Positions 21,096 to 31,524 of a DNA stretch of 64,000 nucleotides are shown one piece after another; position 1 is the stretch's first letter, and every line of letters begins with the position of its first letter. The position numbers were made by a program, and so were the translations under genes. The DNA lies in contig NZ_CP049933.1 in NCBI RefSeq assembly GCF_011382985.1, positions 434,001 to 498,000 on the forward strand, read 5' to 3'. Below the pieces are notes generated by a model. The model ran no database searches and had not been told where the DNA came from. It saw only the letters and a program-made list of their open reading frames with translations. The stretch is from Leucobacter coleopterorum (GTDB taxonomy: Bacteria > Actinomycetota > Actinomycetes > Actinomycetales > Microbacteriaceae).

Positions 21096-21771
21096 CACTC
21101 TCACTCATCTTGCGCGACCCAGATACCGGAGAGTTTGGCTCGGTCATCGCCTCATCGTCGCCCGCCGTCGCCGCGCGCTGCCTGAATCTGGCCGACGGCG
21201 TCGGCGGGGCCAACTCGCAGAACGTGACGGATCCTCGGCTCGGTCCGTTGCTTCTCGAGACCCTGCGCGGTGGTGCCACAGCGCAACAGGCGCTCGCTGC
21301 TGTGGTGGGTGCCGCCGACCCCGCAACCATCGGCTACCGACAACTACTGGTGCTCGATAGTGCTGGTCGCGCCGCGGCGCACGCGGGGGATCACGCGCTT
21401 GGAGTTTTTGGTGCGGTCACGCGCGAGAACGCTGTTGCTGGCGGCAACATGCTGGCAAACCTCGATGTACTCGACGCGCTGGCCGATGCGGCGCTCGCTG
21501 GGACAGGGCGCATCGAAGAGCGTCTGCTCAGGGGGCTGCGGGCCGCCGTCGACGCGGGCGGCGAGGCCGGCCCAGTTCACTCCGCGGGGCTCGCCGTGGT
21601 TGCGAATGCTGGGTGGCGCGTCACTGATCTGCGAGTGGACTGGGCCGACTCGGATCCGGTCGCCGCCCTCGCTGAGCTGCTCGACGTGTGGTTGCCTCAG
21701 CGCGACGCTTACATAGATCGCGGTGTGAACCCGTGGCCGCGCCCTCGTACGGGGTGCCCGGCGATGAGTAA
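21092..21771 (+). CDS. DUF1028-family Ntn-hydrolase-like protein (frameshifted near its end)
   Basis: About 226 residues, the usual length for DUF1028. It begins MTLSLILRDPDTGEFG and has the SSSPAVAARC and GVGGANSQNV segments typical of the family, which has an Ntn-hydrolase-like fold and often sits with RidA and amidohydrolases. As given, the frame runs on into the next gene and would make a false 482-residue fusion. Adding one C at CCC 21730-21732 gives NPVAAPSYGVPGDE and a stop at 21769-21771, overlapping the next ATG. Confidence 0.82.
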
Positions 21772-22917
21772 AAAAGATGTGAAGGGTCGCGCAGGGGCTC
21801 GCATCGCAGAGGTCTCTGGCGAGCTCATATCGCTGTCGAATCAACTGCACGCTGATCCTGAACCGGGTTGGCAAGAACACAGGTCGTCGGCCGCCGTTGC
21901 TGCGGTGCTTGCCACACACGGCTTCGAGATCGAACAACCGTACCTGGGTGTCGAGACGGCGTTTCGGGCGGTGTGGGCGCCCGCTGGCGCTGTTGGGTTT
22001 ACTGTTGGTTTTTTAGCCGAGTACGACGCGCTGCCCGGGCTCGGCCACGCGTGCGGCCACAACCTCATCTCGGCGATGTCGGTGGGGGCCGCGCTCGCGG
22101 TTGCTGCTGTCGCCGATTCGCTGGGCGTCGCTGTTGAAGTGATCGGGACCCCTGCCGAAGAGGGTGGTGGTGGCAAGGTCGTGTTGCTGAATCGCGGGGC
22201 GTTCCAAAACTTGGATCTCGCGCTGATGGCACACCCCGCCCCCGTAGACGTGGCAGAGGCGCGGCCGTTTGCGGTGACTCACTGGCACGTGCAGTACGAC
22301 GGTCAGGCGGCCCATGCCGCAGCCTACCCCGAGCGCGGCGTCAACGCGAATGATGCCTTTCTGGTGGCGCAGCTCGCGATTGCACTTCTGCGGCAGCAAC
22401 TGCCCGCGGGGTGCGTGTACACGGCGTACAGACGCGCGGCGGTGAAGCGCCGAACGCGATCCCGGAGCGAACCGAGGGGCGCTGGTACGTGCGTGCCGAA
22501 ACGACCGCACAGCTTCTGGAGCTTGAGCAGCGTGTGTTGAAGTGCTTCGAGGCGGGTGCGCTCGCGACCGGGGCAACCCTGACGGTGACTCCCGAGAGCG
22601 AGCGCTACGCCGAAATGCGCACTGACGAGGTCGCGCTCGACCACTATCGCGGCAACGCGGTGCTGCTCGGCCGCAATTTCGACGTCGATCCGGTCGCCGC
22701 CACCATGAATCGCGCCTCGACCGACATGGGCAACGTGTCGCAGGTGGTGAACGCGATCCACCCCTATATCGGTGTGGGCGGCGAGGCAAGCAACCACCAG
22801 CCCGGGTTTGCAGCCGCCTGTGTTGGCTCGACCGCCGAGCGCACACTGCTGGACGGTGCGACGGCGCTCGCCTGGACCGCCATTGACGTGGCTCTGGAAC
22901 GCACACGCCTTCAATAG
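21764..22917 (+). CDS. M20-family amidohydrolase (frameshifted in this sequence)
   Basis: Metal-dependent amidohydrolase of about 384 residues, related to the AbgB/YxeP-type M20D group that cleave N-acyl or p-aminobenzoyl amino acids. Metal and catalytic residues are seen in EYDALPGLGHACGHN, GTPAEEGGGGK and MAHP, and the dimerisation domain starts WHVQYDGQAAHAAAYP. The start ATGAGTAA overlaps the DUF1028 stop. One base is missing at GGGG 22408-22411; restoring it gives LPAGVRVHGVQTRGGEAPN. The substrate is unknown. Confidence 0.87.
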
Positions 22918-22944
22918 GCCACCCCAAATGTAAGGAGCACGTCA

Positions 22945-24327
22945 ATGTCGACAGCAACCCCAAACCGCGAGATCGCCGATCTCATAGACCAGAAGAGCCT
23001 GCGCAAAAACGTAGTTGCGGGATCGATTGGTGTGCTCGTGCACTGGTTCGACTGGGCCGTGTACGCCTACCTCGCGGGCACGCTCGCCGCGGTCTTTTTT
23101 CCCGAGGAGAACCACACCGCGGGTCTGCTTGCCGCATTCGCGGTGTTTGCGGTGTCGTTCCTTGTGAGACCCATCGGCGCGATCATTTTTGGTCGGCTCG
23201 GGGATCGGCTGGGGCGTAAACAAACCCTCTCGCTCGTCATTCTGGCGATGGCGTTGGCGACCCTGGTGCTCGGCCTGCTGCCCAGTTACGACTCGATTGG
23301 TATCTGGGCGCCGATCATGCTCATCGCCACCCGCGTCGTGCAAGGCCTCGCAGCCGGCGGCGAGTTCGGCAGCGCCGCCGCGTTTCTGGGCGAGTTCTCG
23401 CCCGCAAAGCGCCGCGGGTTTGGTGTGAGCTGGCTTGAGTTCGGCAGCCTCCTTGGGTTTCTGCTCGCCTCGTTTGTCGTGTTCCTGCTGAACCAGGCGT
23501 TTACCGCAGACGAGATTACGGCGTGGGCATGGCGGATCCCGTTCCTGATTACCGTGCCACTCGGGTTTGTTGGCCTCTACATTCGCCGCAAGATCGAAGA
23601 CACGCCAGAGTTCAAGCAGTTGCAAGAGCTTGAGACGGTATCGCACGCCCCGGTCAAGGAGGTGTTTCAGCGCAACTTCAAGCAGTTCATTCAGACCTGC
23701 GGCATGGAGATATTCATGAACGTCACGTTTTACGTGGTGCTTGTGTACCTATTCACCTATCAAGAGGTCTACATTGGCATCGACGCAGGTCGTGCGGCGC
23801 TGCTTTCGACGATGGCGTCGGCCTTTGGCCTGATCGTGGTGCCGCTCGCGGGCATCGCCTCGGACCGTTTCGGTCGCAAGCCCGTGCTGATGACCGCGGC
23901 TATTGCACAGGTCTTGCTTTCGATCCCGATGTTCGCCCTGATGTCGTCGGGTGAGGAGTGGGCCGCGTTTGTGTCCACGCTCGGTCTCGCTCTGATTCTC
24001 GCGATTGTGCTCGGCACCCACGCCGTGACGGTGGTCGAACTCTTTCCGACGCGCACTCGGCAGACCGGACTCTCGATCGCCTACGCCGTTACCGCGGCAC
24101 TCTTTGCTGGCACCGCACCCTATGTGCTCACCTGGCTGATCGAAGCGACCGGCAACCACCTGGTGCCAGGGTTCTTCCTAGCCGTGGTGGGTGTCGTTGG
24201 TGTGGTGACGGTCATCAGTATTCCTGAAACTCGAGGCATCTCGCTGATCAAGGAACAGGATCTCGAAACCGCCACGGTAACGATTCCTACTGCGCTGCTT
24301 GATCCCGCGTCTGAAAACTCCCGCTAG
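22945..24327 (+). CDS. MFS transporter, metabolite:H+ symporter (MHS) family
   Basis: 460 residues, 12 predicted membrane helices. The MHS signature regions are present: VHWFDWAVYAYLA in helix 1, RPIGAIIFGRLGDRLGRKQTL between helices 2 and 3, and GGEFGSAAAFLGEF. TAAGGAG precedes the ATG. It follows the M20 gene by 27 bases and likely imports the compound degraded by the operon, a dicarboxylate-, betaine- or amino-acid-like molecule. This is inferred from the family and position. Confidence 0.9.
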   Translation: MSTATPNREIADLIDQKSLRKNVVAGSIGVLVHWFDWAVYAYLAGTLAAVFFPEENHTAGLLAAFAVFAVSFLVRPIGAIIFGRLGDRLGRKQTLSLVILAMALATLVLGLLPSYDSIGIWAPIMLIATRVVQGLAAGGEFGSAAAFLGEFSPAKRRGFGVSWLEFGSLLGFLLASFVVFLLNQAFTADEITAWAWRIPFLITVPLGFVGLYIRRKIEDTPEFKQLQELETVSHAPVKEVFQRNFKQFIQTCGMEIFMNVTFYVVLVYLFTYQEVYIGIDAGRAALLSTMASAFGLIVVPLAGIASDRFGRKPVLMTAAIAQVLLSIPMFALMSSGEEWAAFVSTLGLALILAIVLGTHAVTVVELFPTRTRQTGLSIAYAVTAALFAGTAPYVLTWLIEATGNHLVPGFFLAVVGVVGVVTVISIPETRGISLIKEQDLETATVTIPTALLDPASENSR

Positions 24328-24350
24328 CTCAACAATACGAAAGAGAAATC

Positions 24351-25840
24351 ATGTCTAAAACTCTCGCCGATTGGCAGGCCGCCGCGGCCGCACTGCAATT
24401 CGACGGTCGTCCATTCATCGGGGAGCGCGTGTCGCCGCTCGCTCGGGCAACACCATCGAGAAGGTGAATCCGGCCACCGGTGCCGTCATCTCGCACGTGC
24501 ACGACTGCGATTCAAACGATGTTGACGCTGCGGTCGCGGCGGCGCGTGCCGCCTACGAGTCGGGCGAGTGGTCGCGCGCTGGTGCTTCGTTTCGTCGAGA
24601 GCGGCTGCTGGAACTTGCCCGGTTGATCGAGGCGCGATCCGACGAGTTTGCGCTTTACGACACCCTCGATATGGGCAAACCCGTGCGAGAGTCCTCCACG
24701 ATTGACGCCCCCGGATCCGCCGCCCTCTACCGTTTCTATGGAGAAGCGATTGAGAAGCAGGAGGATCTCATCCCGGTCACGCCACCCGGTTCGACCGCCC
24801 TCGTGACCCGTGAACCGCTCGGTGTGATTGGCGTGATTGTCGCGTGGAACTATCCACTTGAGATCGCGACATGGAAGCTGGCACCCGCGCTTGCCGCGGG
24901 TAACGCGGTTGTGGTGAAGCCGCCGGTCGAGGCCTCGCACTCGACGCTGCTGCTCGCGGAGCTGGCGATCGAAGCGGGCATTCCGGCCGGGATTCTGAAC
25001 GTGGTGACGGGGCGAGGATCGGTTGTCGGCAAAGCGCTCGCCCTGCACGACGACGTTGACATGCTGGCATTTACCGGATCTACCGAGGTTGCGAAGCAGC
25101 TGCAACAGTACGCGGGTCAGTCGAACATGAAGCGCCTCGCGCTTGAAGCAGGCGGCAAGAGTTCCAACCTCATCTTTGCGGACTGCGAGGATCTGCGGCT
25201 CGCAGCCGAGAAAGCAGCGTTTGGTAGCTTCTACAACCAGGGGGAGGTATGCTCGGCGAACTCGCGCATTTTTGTTGAGCGGCCCGTGTACGAGGAGTTT
25301 TTAGAACTGTACGCAGCGGCAGCGCGGGTGTATAAGCCAGGAGACCCGCTTGATCCTGACTCGGGCATCGGATCACTCGTGTCTGAGGCGCACGCCGAGA
25401 CAGTGTGGGCAACTATCGAGAATGCCCGCCGGGACGGCCGCATCGTGGCGGGCGGTGCACGCCCAGAGATTGGCGGATCCCGGGCCTTTATCGAGCCGAC
25501 GATCGTGACGAACGTGCCCGCCGACCACGAGGTGCACACCCGTGAGATCTTTGGGCCGGTCGCCGTGGTAACCCCGTTCGACACTGAAGAGGAGGCGGTC
25601 GCGCGCGCGAACGAGACCCCCTACGGGCTGGCGGCCTCACTCTGGACCGGATCGCTCGCTCGCGCCCACCGGGTGTCCGCGAGACTCGTGGCGGGGACGG
25701 TCTCGGTGAACACCGTTGACGCACTCGGCTTCACCACTCCGTTTGGTGGCTTCAAGCAATCGGGCTTCGGTCGTGACCTCTCGGTGCACGCGCTCGAAAA
25801 CTACACCGACTACAAAACGACGTGGATGCAGTGGGGGTGA
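24351..25840 (+). CDS. Aldehyde dehydrogenase (frameshifted near the start)
   Basis: NAD(P)-dependent aldehyde dehydrogenase of about 496 residues, most like betaine-aldehyde and gamma-glutamyl-aminobutanal enzymes. The catalytic Cys codon is at 25250-25252 (GEVCSANSR), the general-base Glu is in LEAGGKSSN, and the cofactor motif is FTGSTEVAK. The true ATG is 24351 (MSKTLADWQAAAA). One base is missing, best placed at GGGG 24420-24423, so the conserved body appears in another frame. It would oxidise the aldehyde made by the downstream aminotransferase or by the amidohydrolase route. Confidence 0.9.
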
Positions 25841-25861
25841 TCCTGCTCCACCCAAATCGAG

Positions 25862-25910
25862 TGTGGCCATATTGCCGGTTCAGCCTAACTCAACCGGCAA
25901 TGTGGCTACA
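25862..25910. terminator. Long imperfect hairpin after the aldehyde dehydrogenase gene
   Basis: Two 19-base arms (TGTGGCCATATTGCCGGTT and AACCGGCAATGTGGCTACA) pair at 17 positions plus two G-T wobbles around an 11-base loop. There is no T-tract. It may be a terminator or an mRNA-stabilising stem between the transporter-dehydrogenase genes and the aminotransferase. Confidence 0.45.
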
Positions 25911-26056
25911 CCCGATTGGCTTGGTGAAAATGCTCAATCTATGGAGCAGATGCAGGCCAGAAGAATTAACTATTTTACTGATTGATTACGCGCTGACACG
26001 ATGGGATCCACCGACGGGGATTCCCGAGTCAGAGCCGACTGAGAGGACACACAGCC

Positions 26057-27502
26057 ATGACACTGCAACAGGAACTTGAGGTTGAGTTTGCGGATGCAGC
26101 GCAGGATGCCAGCGCCCCGAGCGGCCTCGCTGAGATTGCCAAACGGCACCTCGTGATGAACTTCACCCCCGCGAGCAAGTACCGCGAAGACGATCTCCCG
26201 ATTTTCGTGCGCGGCGAGCACTGCTCGGTGTTCGATGAGACCGGGCGCCGCTTCTTCGATGGCCTCGCTGGGCTCTTCTGCGTGCAGCTCGGCTACACGC
26301 ACGGTGCCGAGGTCGGAGACGCGGTGCGGGATCAGCTGGCCGCTCTGCCGTACCAGACCACATGGAGCGTGGCGCACCCTCCCGCGGCCCTCCTCGCGCA
26401 GAAGATCGCCCAGCTCGCCCCCGGCGACCTGAACCGCGTGTTCTTTGCCTCGGGTGGTGGCGAGTCGAACGAGGCCGCGATCAAGCTCGCACGGCAGTAC
26501 CACATCACCCGGGGCGATCACGCCCGCTACAAGTTCGTTGCCAGACGGGTCGCCTACCACGGCACCAGCTTCGGGGCCATGTCGCTCAACGGCATGACCG
26601 ACGTGCGGAAGATGTTCGAGCCGCTCATGAACGGTGTGCGCCACACGCACAATACCAAGCGCTACCGTCGCCCAGACGGCGAAACTCCGCAGCAGACCAC
26701 CGAGTTTCTGCTCGGCGAACTCGAGTCCTTGATCGTGCAGGAGGGCGCCGACACCATCGCCGCGATCATCATGGAGCCGCTGCAGAACGCGGGTGGCAGC
26801 CTGACCCCTCCCACTCCCGAGTACTTCACCGGCGTGCGGGCCCTCTGCGACAAGTACGGAATCCTGATGATCGCCGATGAGGTCATCACCGGGTACGGGC
26901 GCCTCGGATCCTGGTTCGGATCAACCCACTACGGCTTCCAGCCCGACATGATCACCTTCGCGAAGGGCATCGCCTCGGCGTACATGCCACTCGGTGGTGT
27001 GATCGCGAGTGATCGGGTCGTTGAAACGGTGCTCGACGGGCCACTCGGCATGTTCAACCACGCCCTCACCTACGGTGGTCACCCGGTGGCGTGCGCTGCG
27101 GCGCTCAAGAACCTGGAGATTATGGAGCGCGAGGGTGTGGTCGAGAACGTGGCAGCACTCAGCCCCTACCTTGGCGACAAACTGAGTGCCGTGGCGTTAA
27201 CACACGCGAAAATTGTGGGGGATCTTCGCGGCGACGGCTTCCACCGCTCGTTCGAACTCGTCACGAATCACGAGGCGAAGCGTTGGGTGCACGAGACCGT
27301 CACTGCTTACGACTTTGTGGGCCAGCACCTGAACCCGGCGCTCGCCGAGGTTGGTCTGCTCTGCCGGGTGGCCATCGACGCCGAGGGCAACCCGCTCGTG
27401 CAGGTTTCGCCGCCGCTCGTGATGACGCGCGAAGACATTGACGAACTGGCGGAGCTACTCGATCGCGCCTTCGCGGCGGCGACCCAGACGGCGGGGCTCT
27501 AA
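26057..27502 (+). CDS. Class III PLP-dependent aminotransferase
   Basis: 481 residues, omega-aminotransferase fold type I. The PLP-contacting region is IADEVITGYGRLG and the Schiff-base Lys lies in TFAKGIASAYMPLG. The N-terminal substrate loop WSVAHPPAALLAQKI and FFASGGGESNEAAIKLAR are conserved. Likely substrates are omega-amino acids or diamines such as beta-alanine, GABA or putrescine. The context with an aldehyde dehydrogenase and amidohydrolase suggests it converts a released primary amine to an aldehyde. The specific substrate is inferred only. Confidence 0.93.
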   Translation: MTLQQELEVEFADAAQDASAPSGLAEIAKRHLVMNFTPASKYREDDLPIFVRGEHCSVFDETGRRFFDGLAGLFCVQLGYTHGAEVGDAVRDQLAALPYQTTWSVAHPPAALLAQKIAQLAPGDLNRVFFASGGGESNEAAIKLARQYHITRGDHARYKFVARRVAYHGTSFGAMSLNGMTDVRKMFEPLMNGVRHTHNTKRYRRPDGETPQQTTEFLLGELESLIVQEGADTIAAIIMEPLQNAGGSLTPPTPEYFTGVRALCDKYGILMIADEVITGYGRLGSWFGSTHYGFQPDMITFAKGIASAYMPLGGVIASDRVVETVLDGPLGMFNHALTYGGHPVACAAALKNLEIMEREGVVENVAALSPYLGDKLSAVALTHAKIVGDLRGDGFHRSFELVTNHEAKRWVHETVTAYDFVGQHLNPALAEVGLLCRVAIDAEGNPLVQVSPPLVMTREDIDELAELLDRAFAAATQTAGL

Positions 27503-27644
27503 CCACCTCGATTCTGCGGCTCGCCGATGGCCGTGGCCCCGCGCGAGCCGCGTTTGATGTTGCTCGGGATCAACGCGCAGTCGAACACTGCGTGACCTTT
27601 CGGGTTGGCAAGGTCGCTGATCCCACTAGCAGATGGAGAAAGTC

Positions 27645-29098
27645 ATGAATCACGAACCACCGGTTGTGACCAAGTCGTTTGTGCGGTTCGAGCAACAGCA
27701 CATCTTGCCGATCCCAGAGACGGAGCGAACCGGGACCAACTGGTCGCTCTTCGCCATCTGGTTCGGGCTAAACCTTATGCCGTTGACTGTGGTGACGGGG
27801 GCCGTGGCCAGTGGCTCATACGGGCTCCCCATTGGGTGGAGCATCGCGGCGATCCTTGTCGGCAACGTCATCGGCTCGTTTGGGTCCGCGCTTCACGCCT
27901 CGCAGGGTCCACACCTCGGGATCCCTCAGATGCTGCAGGCGCGTGCGCAATTCGGATACCTTGGCGCGAGCTTGTTTGCGGTTATCGCGTTTGTGATGTT
28001 TATGGGCTTCTTCGCGAGTATCTTGCTCGTCGCCAAAGACTCGCTGCTTGCGGTGTTCCCTGACCTCAACGCCTCGGTCGCGATCGTCGTCTTTGCGGCG
28101 ATTGGAACGATACTCTGCGTGTTCGGCTACGACATGCTGCGCAAGATGATGGTGTACATCTCGATCCTTATTGCCCTCGCCGTGCTCGTCAGCATGGTGA
28201 TGCTCTGGACCCGCCCTGAGGTGACCTCGCAGCGCGCCGACGCGGAGTTCACCTTCGAGGGGTTCTTTGCCATGCTCGCGATCGGCATCGTGTGGCAACT
28301 CGCGTATGCCCCCTACGTCTCTGACTACTCCCGCTATCTGCCCAAAGACACCGGCCCAAAGGCTGCCTTCTGGACCACCTATCTGGGACTCGTGGTCAGC
28401 TCGGTCTTCGTCATGACACTCGGGGTGTTGCTGGGAGCGGCGAATCCCGAAAACCCACTCGCGGCATTGGGGAGCACCTCGGCTCGATCGGTCTCCTGGT
28501 CTTGATTGTGTTTGCCGTGACCTCGGCGCTCATCAATGGCGTAGAGCTCTACTCCGCGGTGATGAACGCGCTGACCGCCATGCAGTCCGGTATGCGCGGC
28601 CTGGTGATCACCAGCCGTACACGGGTGTGGACGACCCTGGTGTGTGGAGCGGTTGCTACGCTCATTGCGCTGCTTGGTCAGGGTGACTTTATGACCATGT
28701 TCGAGAGTTTCCTCACGCTGCTGCTGTACGTGCTGATCCCGTGGTCGGCAATTAACCTGGCCGATTACTTCATTGTGCGCAAGGGTGACTACGACATTGA
28801 TGCGCTGTTTGCCCGCAACGGCAAGTATGGGCGCTGGAACGCTGTTGGGCTCGGCAGTTACGGGATCGGCCTGGCGGCCCAGGTGCCGTTCATGGTGACC
28901 CCGTTGTTCACGGGGCCGTTCGCCGCGCCGCTGCAGAACATCGACATTGCGTGGCTGGTTGGGTTTGTGGTGACGGCGGTGGTGTACCTGATGCTGGTGC
29001 GGTCTGCGCGTAAGCCTGTGGTCGAAGACAGCCAGCGGCGCGAGGGAGAGGCGACTGCGGAGGGTGCCGTCGGATCCGCAGGTCTTCCGCGGCGGTAG
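27645..29098 (+). CDS. NCS1-family nucleobase/allantoin-type permease (frameshifted in this sequence)
   Basis: About 484 residues with 12 predicted helices. The N-terminus ends in ERTGTNWSLFAIWFGLNL, the NCS1 signature before helix 1, and AYAPYVSDYSRYLPKDTG is the conserved loop after helix 6-7. One base is missing at GGGG 28469-28472; repaired it reads LGEHLGSIGLLVLIVFAVTS. ATG 27645 is preferred over 27633 because GGAG lies 6 bases upstream. NCS1 proteins import cytosine, purines, hydantoins or allantoin. Confidence 0.88.
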
Positions 29099-29110
29099 AT
29101 GTTCTCTGAG

Positions 29111-29162
29111 CGGGTCAATTGGGCACAGTTTCGGTACCAAAGTGCTGTGCCTAATTGACCCG
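29111..29162. terminator. Bidirectional hairpin between the NCS1 permease and LacI genes
   Basis: GGGTCAATTGGGCACAG and CTGTGCCTAATTGACCC pair at 16 of 17 positions around a 16-base loop. It lies between convergent genes and is the likely shared terminator. It lacks a clear T-tract. Confidence 0.6.
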
Positions 29163-29183
29163 ATGAGGTGTGACCGGCTCTCG

Positions 29184-30188
29184 TTAAGCGGTATCGCGAA
29201 CGATGAGTTCTGGCTGCAACTGCTCACTTTCGGTTGTGATACCGCCGAGCTGGTCAATGAGCAGGGCGAACCCGCGAGAACCGATCTCGTGCATGGGGGA
29301 GCGCACAGTCGTGAGGTTGACCCCAGCGGCGAGGGCGGTGTCGTTGTAGCCGGCGAGTGCGATGTCGTCGGGCACGCGGATCCCGCGGTTGTGCAGCACC
29401 CCAAGGGCTCCGATAGCGGCGAAGTCGTTGACCGCGAAGATCGCGTCGGTTGCTGGGTTTTCAGACAGGATTTGTTCGGCAGCCTCGCGGCCGGCTGGGG
29501 CGTCAAACCCTCCCGGTGCCAGGGTGACCTGATCCTCGGTGATGCCGAGTTCGGCCAGTGCATCAAGAAATCCGCTGGTGCGTTCGGAAGACGTTGAGGT
29601 GCCCGGCTTGCCCGCGATGACCCCGAAGACTCGCCGTCCCCGAGCCACCAGATGCTCCGCAATAAGTTGTCCGCCGCGGTAGTCGTCGCAGGTGACCGAG
29701 GTGTGCCCCGCGATCCGCCTACTGACGAGTGTGTGCGGCACGCGACGGTCACGCAACTCATCGAGGTAGCCGCGGTTGGCCTCGGCCGCGTCGCCAAAAA
29801 TGAGTCCGTCGACCCGGTGATCGAGCAGCCGTTCTGCTTTGTCCCGTTGCCGCTGCGGAACATCGAGCGAGTTCGACACCATCGTGAGGTAATCCTGTGA
29901 TAGCGCGGCCTCGTCGATTCCCTCGTAAATGGTGGCGAGCACGTAGTCTTGCAAACGCGGCACGATGACCCCGATGAGGTTACTGCGGTTGGTGCGCAGC
30001 GAAGCGGCGTAGGGGTTGCGTCGATAGCCTCGTGTTTCGGCGAGGGCAAAAATGCGCTGTGTTGTGTCGGGGGATGCCCACTTGCCGTCTCGGCCGAGCG
30101 GATCGCTGAGCACGCGGGAAACCGTCGAAATGTTCAGTCCGAGCTCGGAGGCCAGTTCTTTCAACGTTACGGGTCGTGCGGCCTGCAT
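29184..30188 (-). CDS. LacI-family transcriptional regulator
   Basis: 334 residues. The N-terminal HTH (residues 7-30, VTLKELASELGLNISTVSRV) and hinge helix precede a periplasmic-binding-protein-like effector domain of the usual length (GVIVPRLQDYVLATIYEG at its start, DAIFAVNDFAAIGAL near the C-terminal lobe). It is divergent from the asparaginase operon, whose leader carries two LacI-type half-palindromic operators. It probably represses that operon until a substrate-derived inducer binds. The inducer is unknown. Confidence 0.93.
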   Translation of the reverse strand: MQAARPVTLKELASELGLNISTVSRVLSDPLGRDGKWASPDTTQRIFALAETRGYRRNPYAASLRTNRSNLIGVIVPRLQDYVLATIYEGIDEAALSQDYLTMVSNSLDVPQRQRDKAERLLDHRVDGLIFGDAAEANRGYLDELRDRRVPHTLVSRRIAGHTSVTCDDYRGGQLIAEHLVARGRRVFGVIAGKPGTSTSSERTSGFLDALAELGITEDQVTLAPGGFDAPAGREAAEQILSENPATDAIFAVNDFAAIGALGVLHNRGIRVPDDIALAGYNDTALAAGVNLTTVRSPMHEIGSRGFALLIDQLGGITTESEQLQPELIVRDTA

Positions 30189-30361
30189 GCTGAACGGGTT
30201 CTCCTTCGAGCGCGCTGCGAAGGTGCAGTGTGCACTTCGGATGGATAGCGTCCCCTCAGTTTAGTGACGTTCTCTCACAGGATGCTTGGGGTGCGGTGTT
30301 GCGCTTGTGTCGCCGTTCTAGCGTGACTTGCCAGAGTGCAGTTTCAATGTTTATGATGTAG

Positions 30362-30386
30362 GCAATCGTTTGCGGCAATCGTTTGC
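30362..30386. promoter_or_regulatory. Tandem LacI-type operators before the asparaginase gene
   Basis: GCAATCGTTTGC occurs twice, at 30362-30373 and 30375-30386, one base apart. Each copy is an imperfect palindrome around a central CG (GCAANCGNTTGC), the usual LacI-family operator form. The repressor gene is divergently transcribed next to it. Confidence 0.75.
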
Positions 30387-30443
30387 CCTCAACAAAACGC
30401 CATTCCAGGCGGCCTCCACAGTTTGAACCCAAGGAAGTGTTAC

Positions 30444-31457
30444 GTGCCCCAGATACGAATTCTCGGCACAGGTGGGACCATCGCGTCTACCCGCAGTGAA
30501 GTGGGGGGAGCGGTAGCCGCCGAGTCGGCTGAATCACTCGCGCAGCTGGTGCGTTCCGAGCAACACCTCAGTACCCGAGAGGTGCTCACCACCGGCAGTT
30601 ATCTCATGGGCCTCGCCGAACTGCGCACCGTGTGTGAAGCGCTGATTGCCGAGACCGCTGATCCGGCAAACTGCGGCCTGGTGGTGACACACGGTACCGA
30701 CACGATGGAGGAGACGGCGTTTTTGGCATCGCTCGTTGTGCCGCGAGGGATCCCGGTCGTGTTTACCGGGGCACAGTTTACCGCCGACAGCTTGTCACCA
30801 GACGGACCCTTGAATCTGCAGGATGCCATTGCTTTCGCGGGAGAACCGGCCCTCGGCAATAGCGGAACGCTCATCGCTTTTGGGGGCCGCGCACGAACCG
30901 CGCGCGGGGCTCGCAAGACTCACACAACGGCGAGAGATCCGTTCGCCGGCGGCACCGTCGTGGCACGCAGGCGTGGCAGCGAGGTGATCCAGATTGCCGC
31001 ACCGACCAGCACCCACGAACCACTTCCGCTCCATGCTGCGTTTGATCACACGCGAGTTGACATCGTCTTCGCATACCCCGGAGCCGAAGTATCGCTGCTG
31101 CGCACCGCGGGTGAGAACGCCCGACGCTGGGCAGAGGCCAATAGCGGCGGTGAACCTGATCATGCACCAGCCGCTTTGGTACTCGCGGGGACGGGTGTTG
31201 GCAACGCGGGCCCCGGGTTCGCCGAAGAAGTGGCACGGCTGACAGCGCAGGGCACAAGCGTTCTACTTGCGACTCGGGTGCCCTGGGGGCCAGTCGTGCC
31301 TATTTATGGCAACGGCGGCGGAACCGATCTGGTTGCGGCGGGCGCGATCCCGACCGGGGACCTCAACCCGTTCCAGGCTCGGATCCTCGCAGCACTGCTG
31401 CTCAGCGGTCCGCACCGAGATCGTTTTGCCGAAGCCTTTACCCGCTACGCAGCGTGA
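30444..31457 (+). CDS. Type II-like asparaginase
   Basis: About 337 residues. The two nucleophile regions are clear: GTGGTIAST near residue 8 and [12 protein letters not shown] near 83. It hydrolyses L-asparagine or related amides such as glutamine, or intermediates from imide breakdown. No signal peptide is visible, so it is cytoplasmic. GTG 30444 is chosen because AAGGAAG ends 6 bases upstream, rather than the TTG at 30423. It is first gene of a five- or six-gene operon under the LacI regulator. Confidence 0.88.
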   Translation: MPQIRILGTGGTIASTRSEVGGAVAAESAESLAQLVRSEQHLSTREVLTTGSYLMGLAELRTVCEALIAETADPANCGLVVTHGTDTMEETAFLASLVVPRGIPVVFTGAQFTADSLSPDGPLNLQDAIAFAGEPALGNSGTLIAFGGRARTARGARKTHTTARDPFAGGTVVARRRGSEVIQIAAPTSTHEPLPLHAAFDHTRVDIVFAYPGAEVSLLRTAGENARRWAEANSGGEPDHAPAALVLAGTGVGNAGPGFAEEVARLTAQGTSVLLATRVPWGPVVPIYGNGGGTDLVAAGAIPTGDLNPFQARILAALLLSGPHRDRFAEAFTRYAA

Positions 31458-31524
31458 TGTTGCACGTAGCATTCCTCAGACCAGCAGCAGTGAGCAACAC
31501 CCACACAAACACAAAGGAGTAGTT

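Noticed and set aside
21092..22540. A single 482-residue DUF1028-M20 fusion protein
   Set aside because: Adding one base at 21730-21732 gives a normal DUF1028 end and stop that overlaps the M20 start (ATGAGTAA). The fused frame also breaks again at 22408, so the fusion is an artefact.
28379..30049. 556-codon minus-strand frame across the NCS1 3' end and LacI gene
   Set aside because: It overlaps two well-supported genes, one of them on the same strand in another frame, and its translation is Pro/Ser/Arg-rich without motifs.
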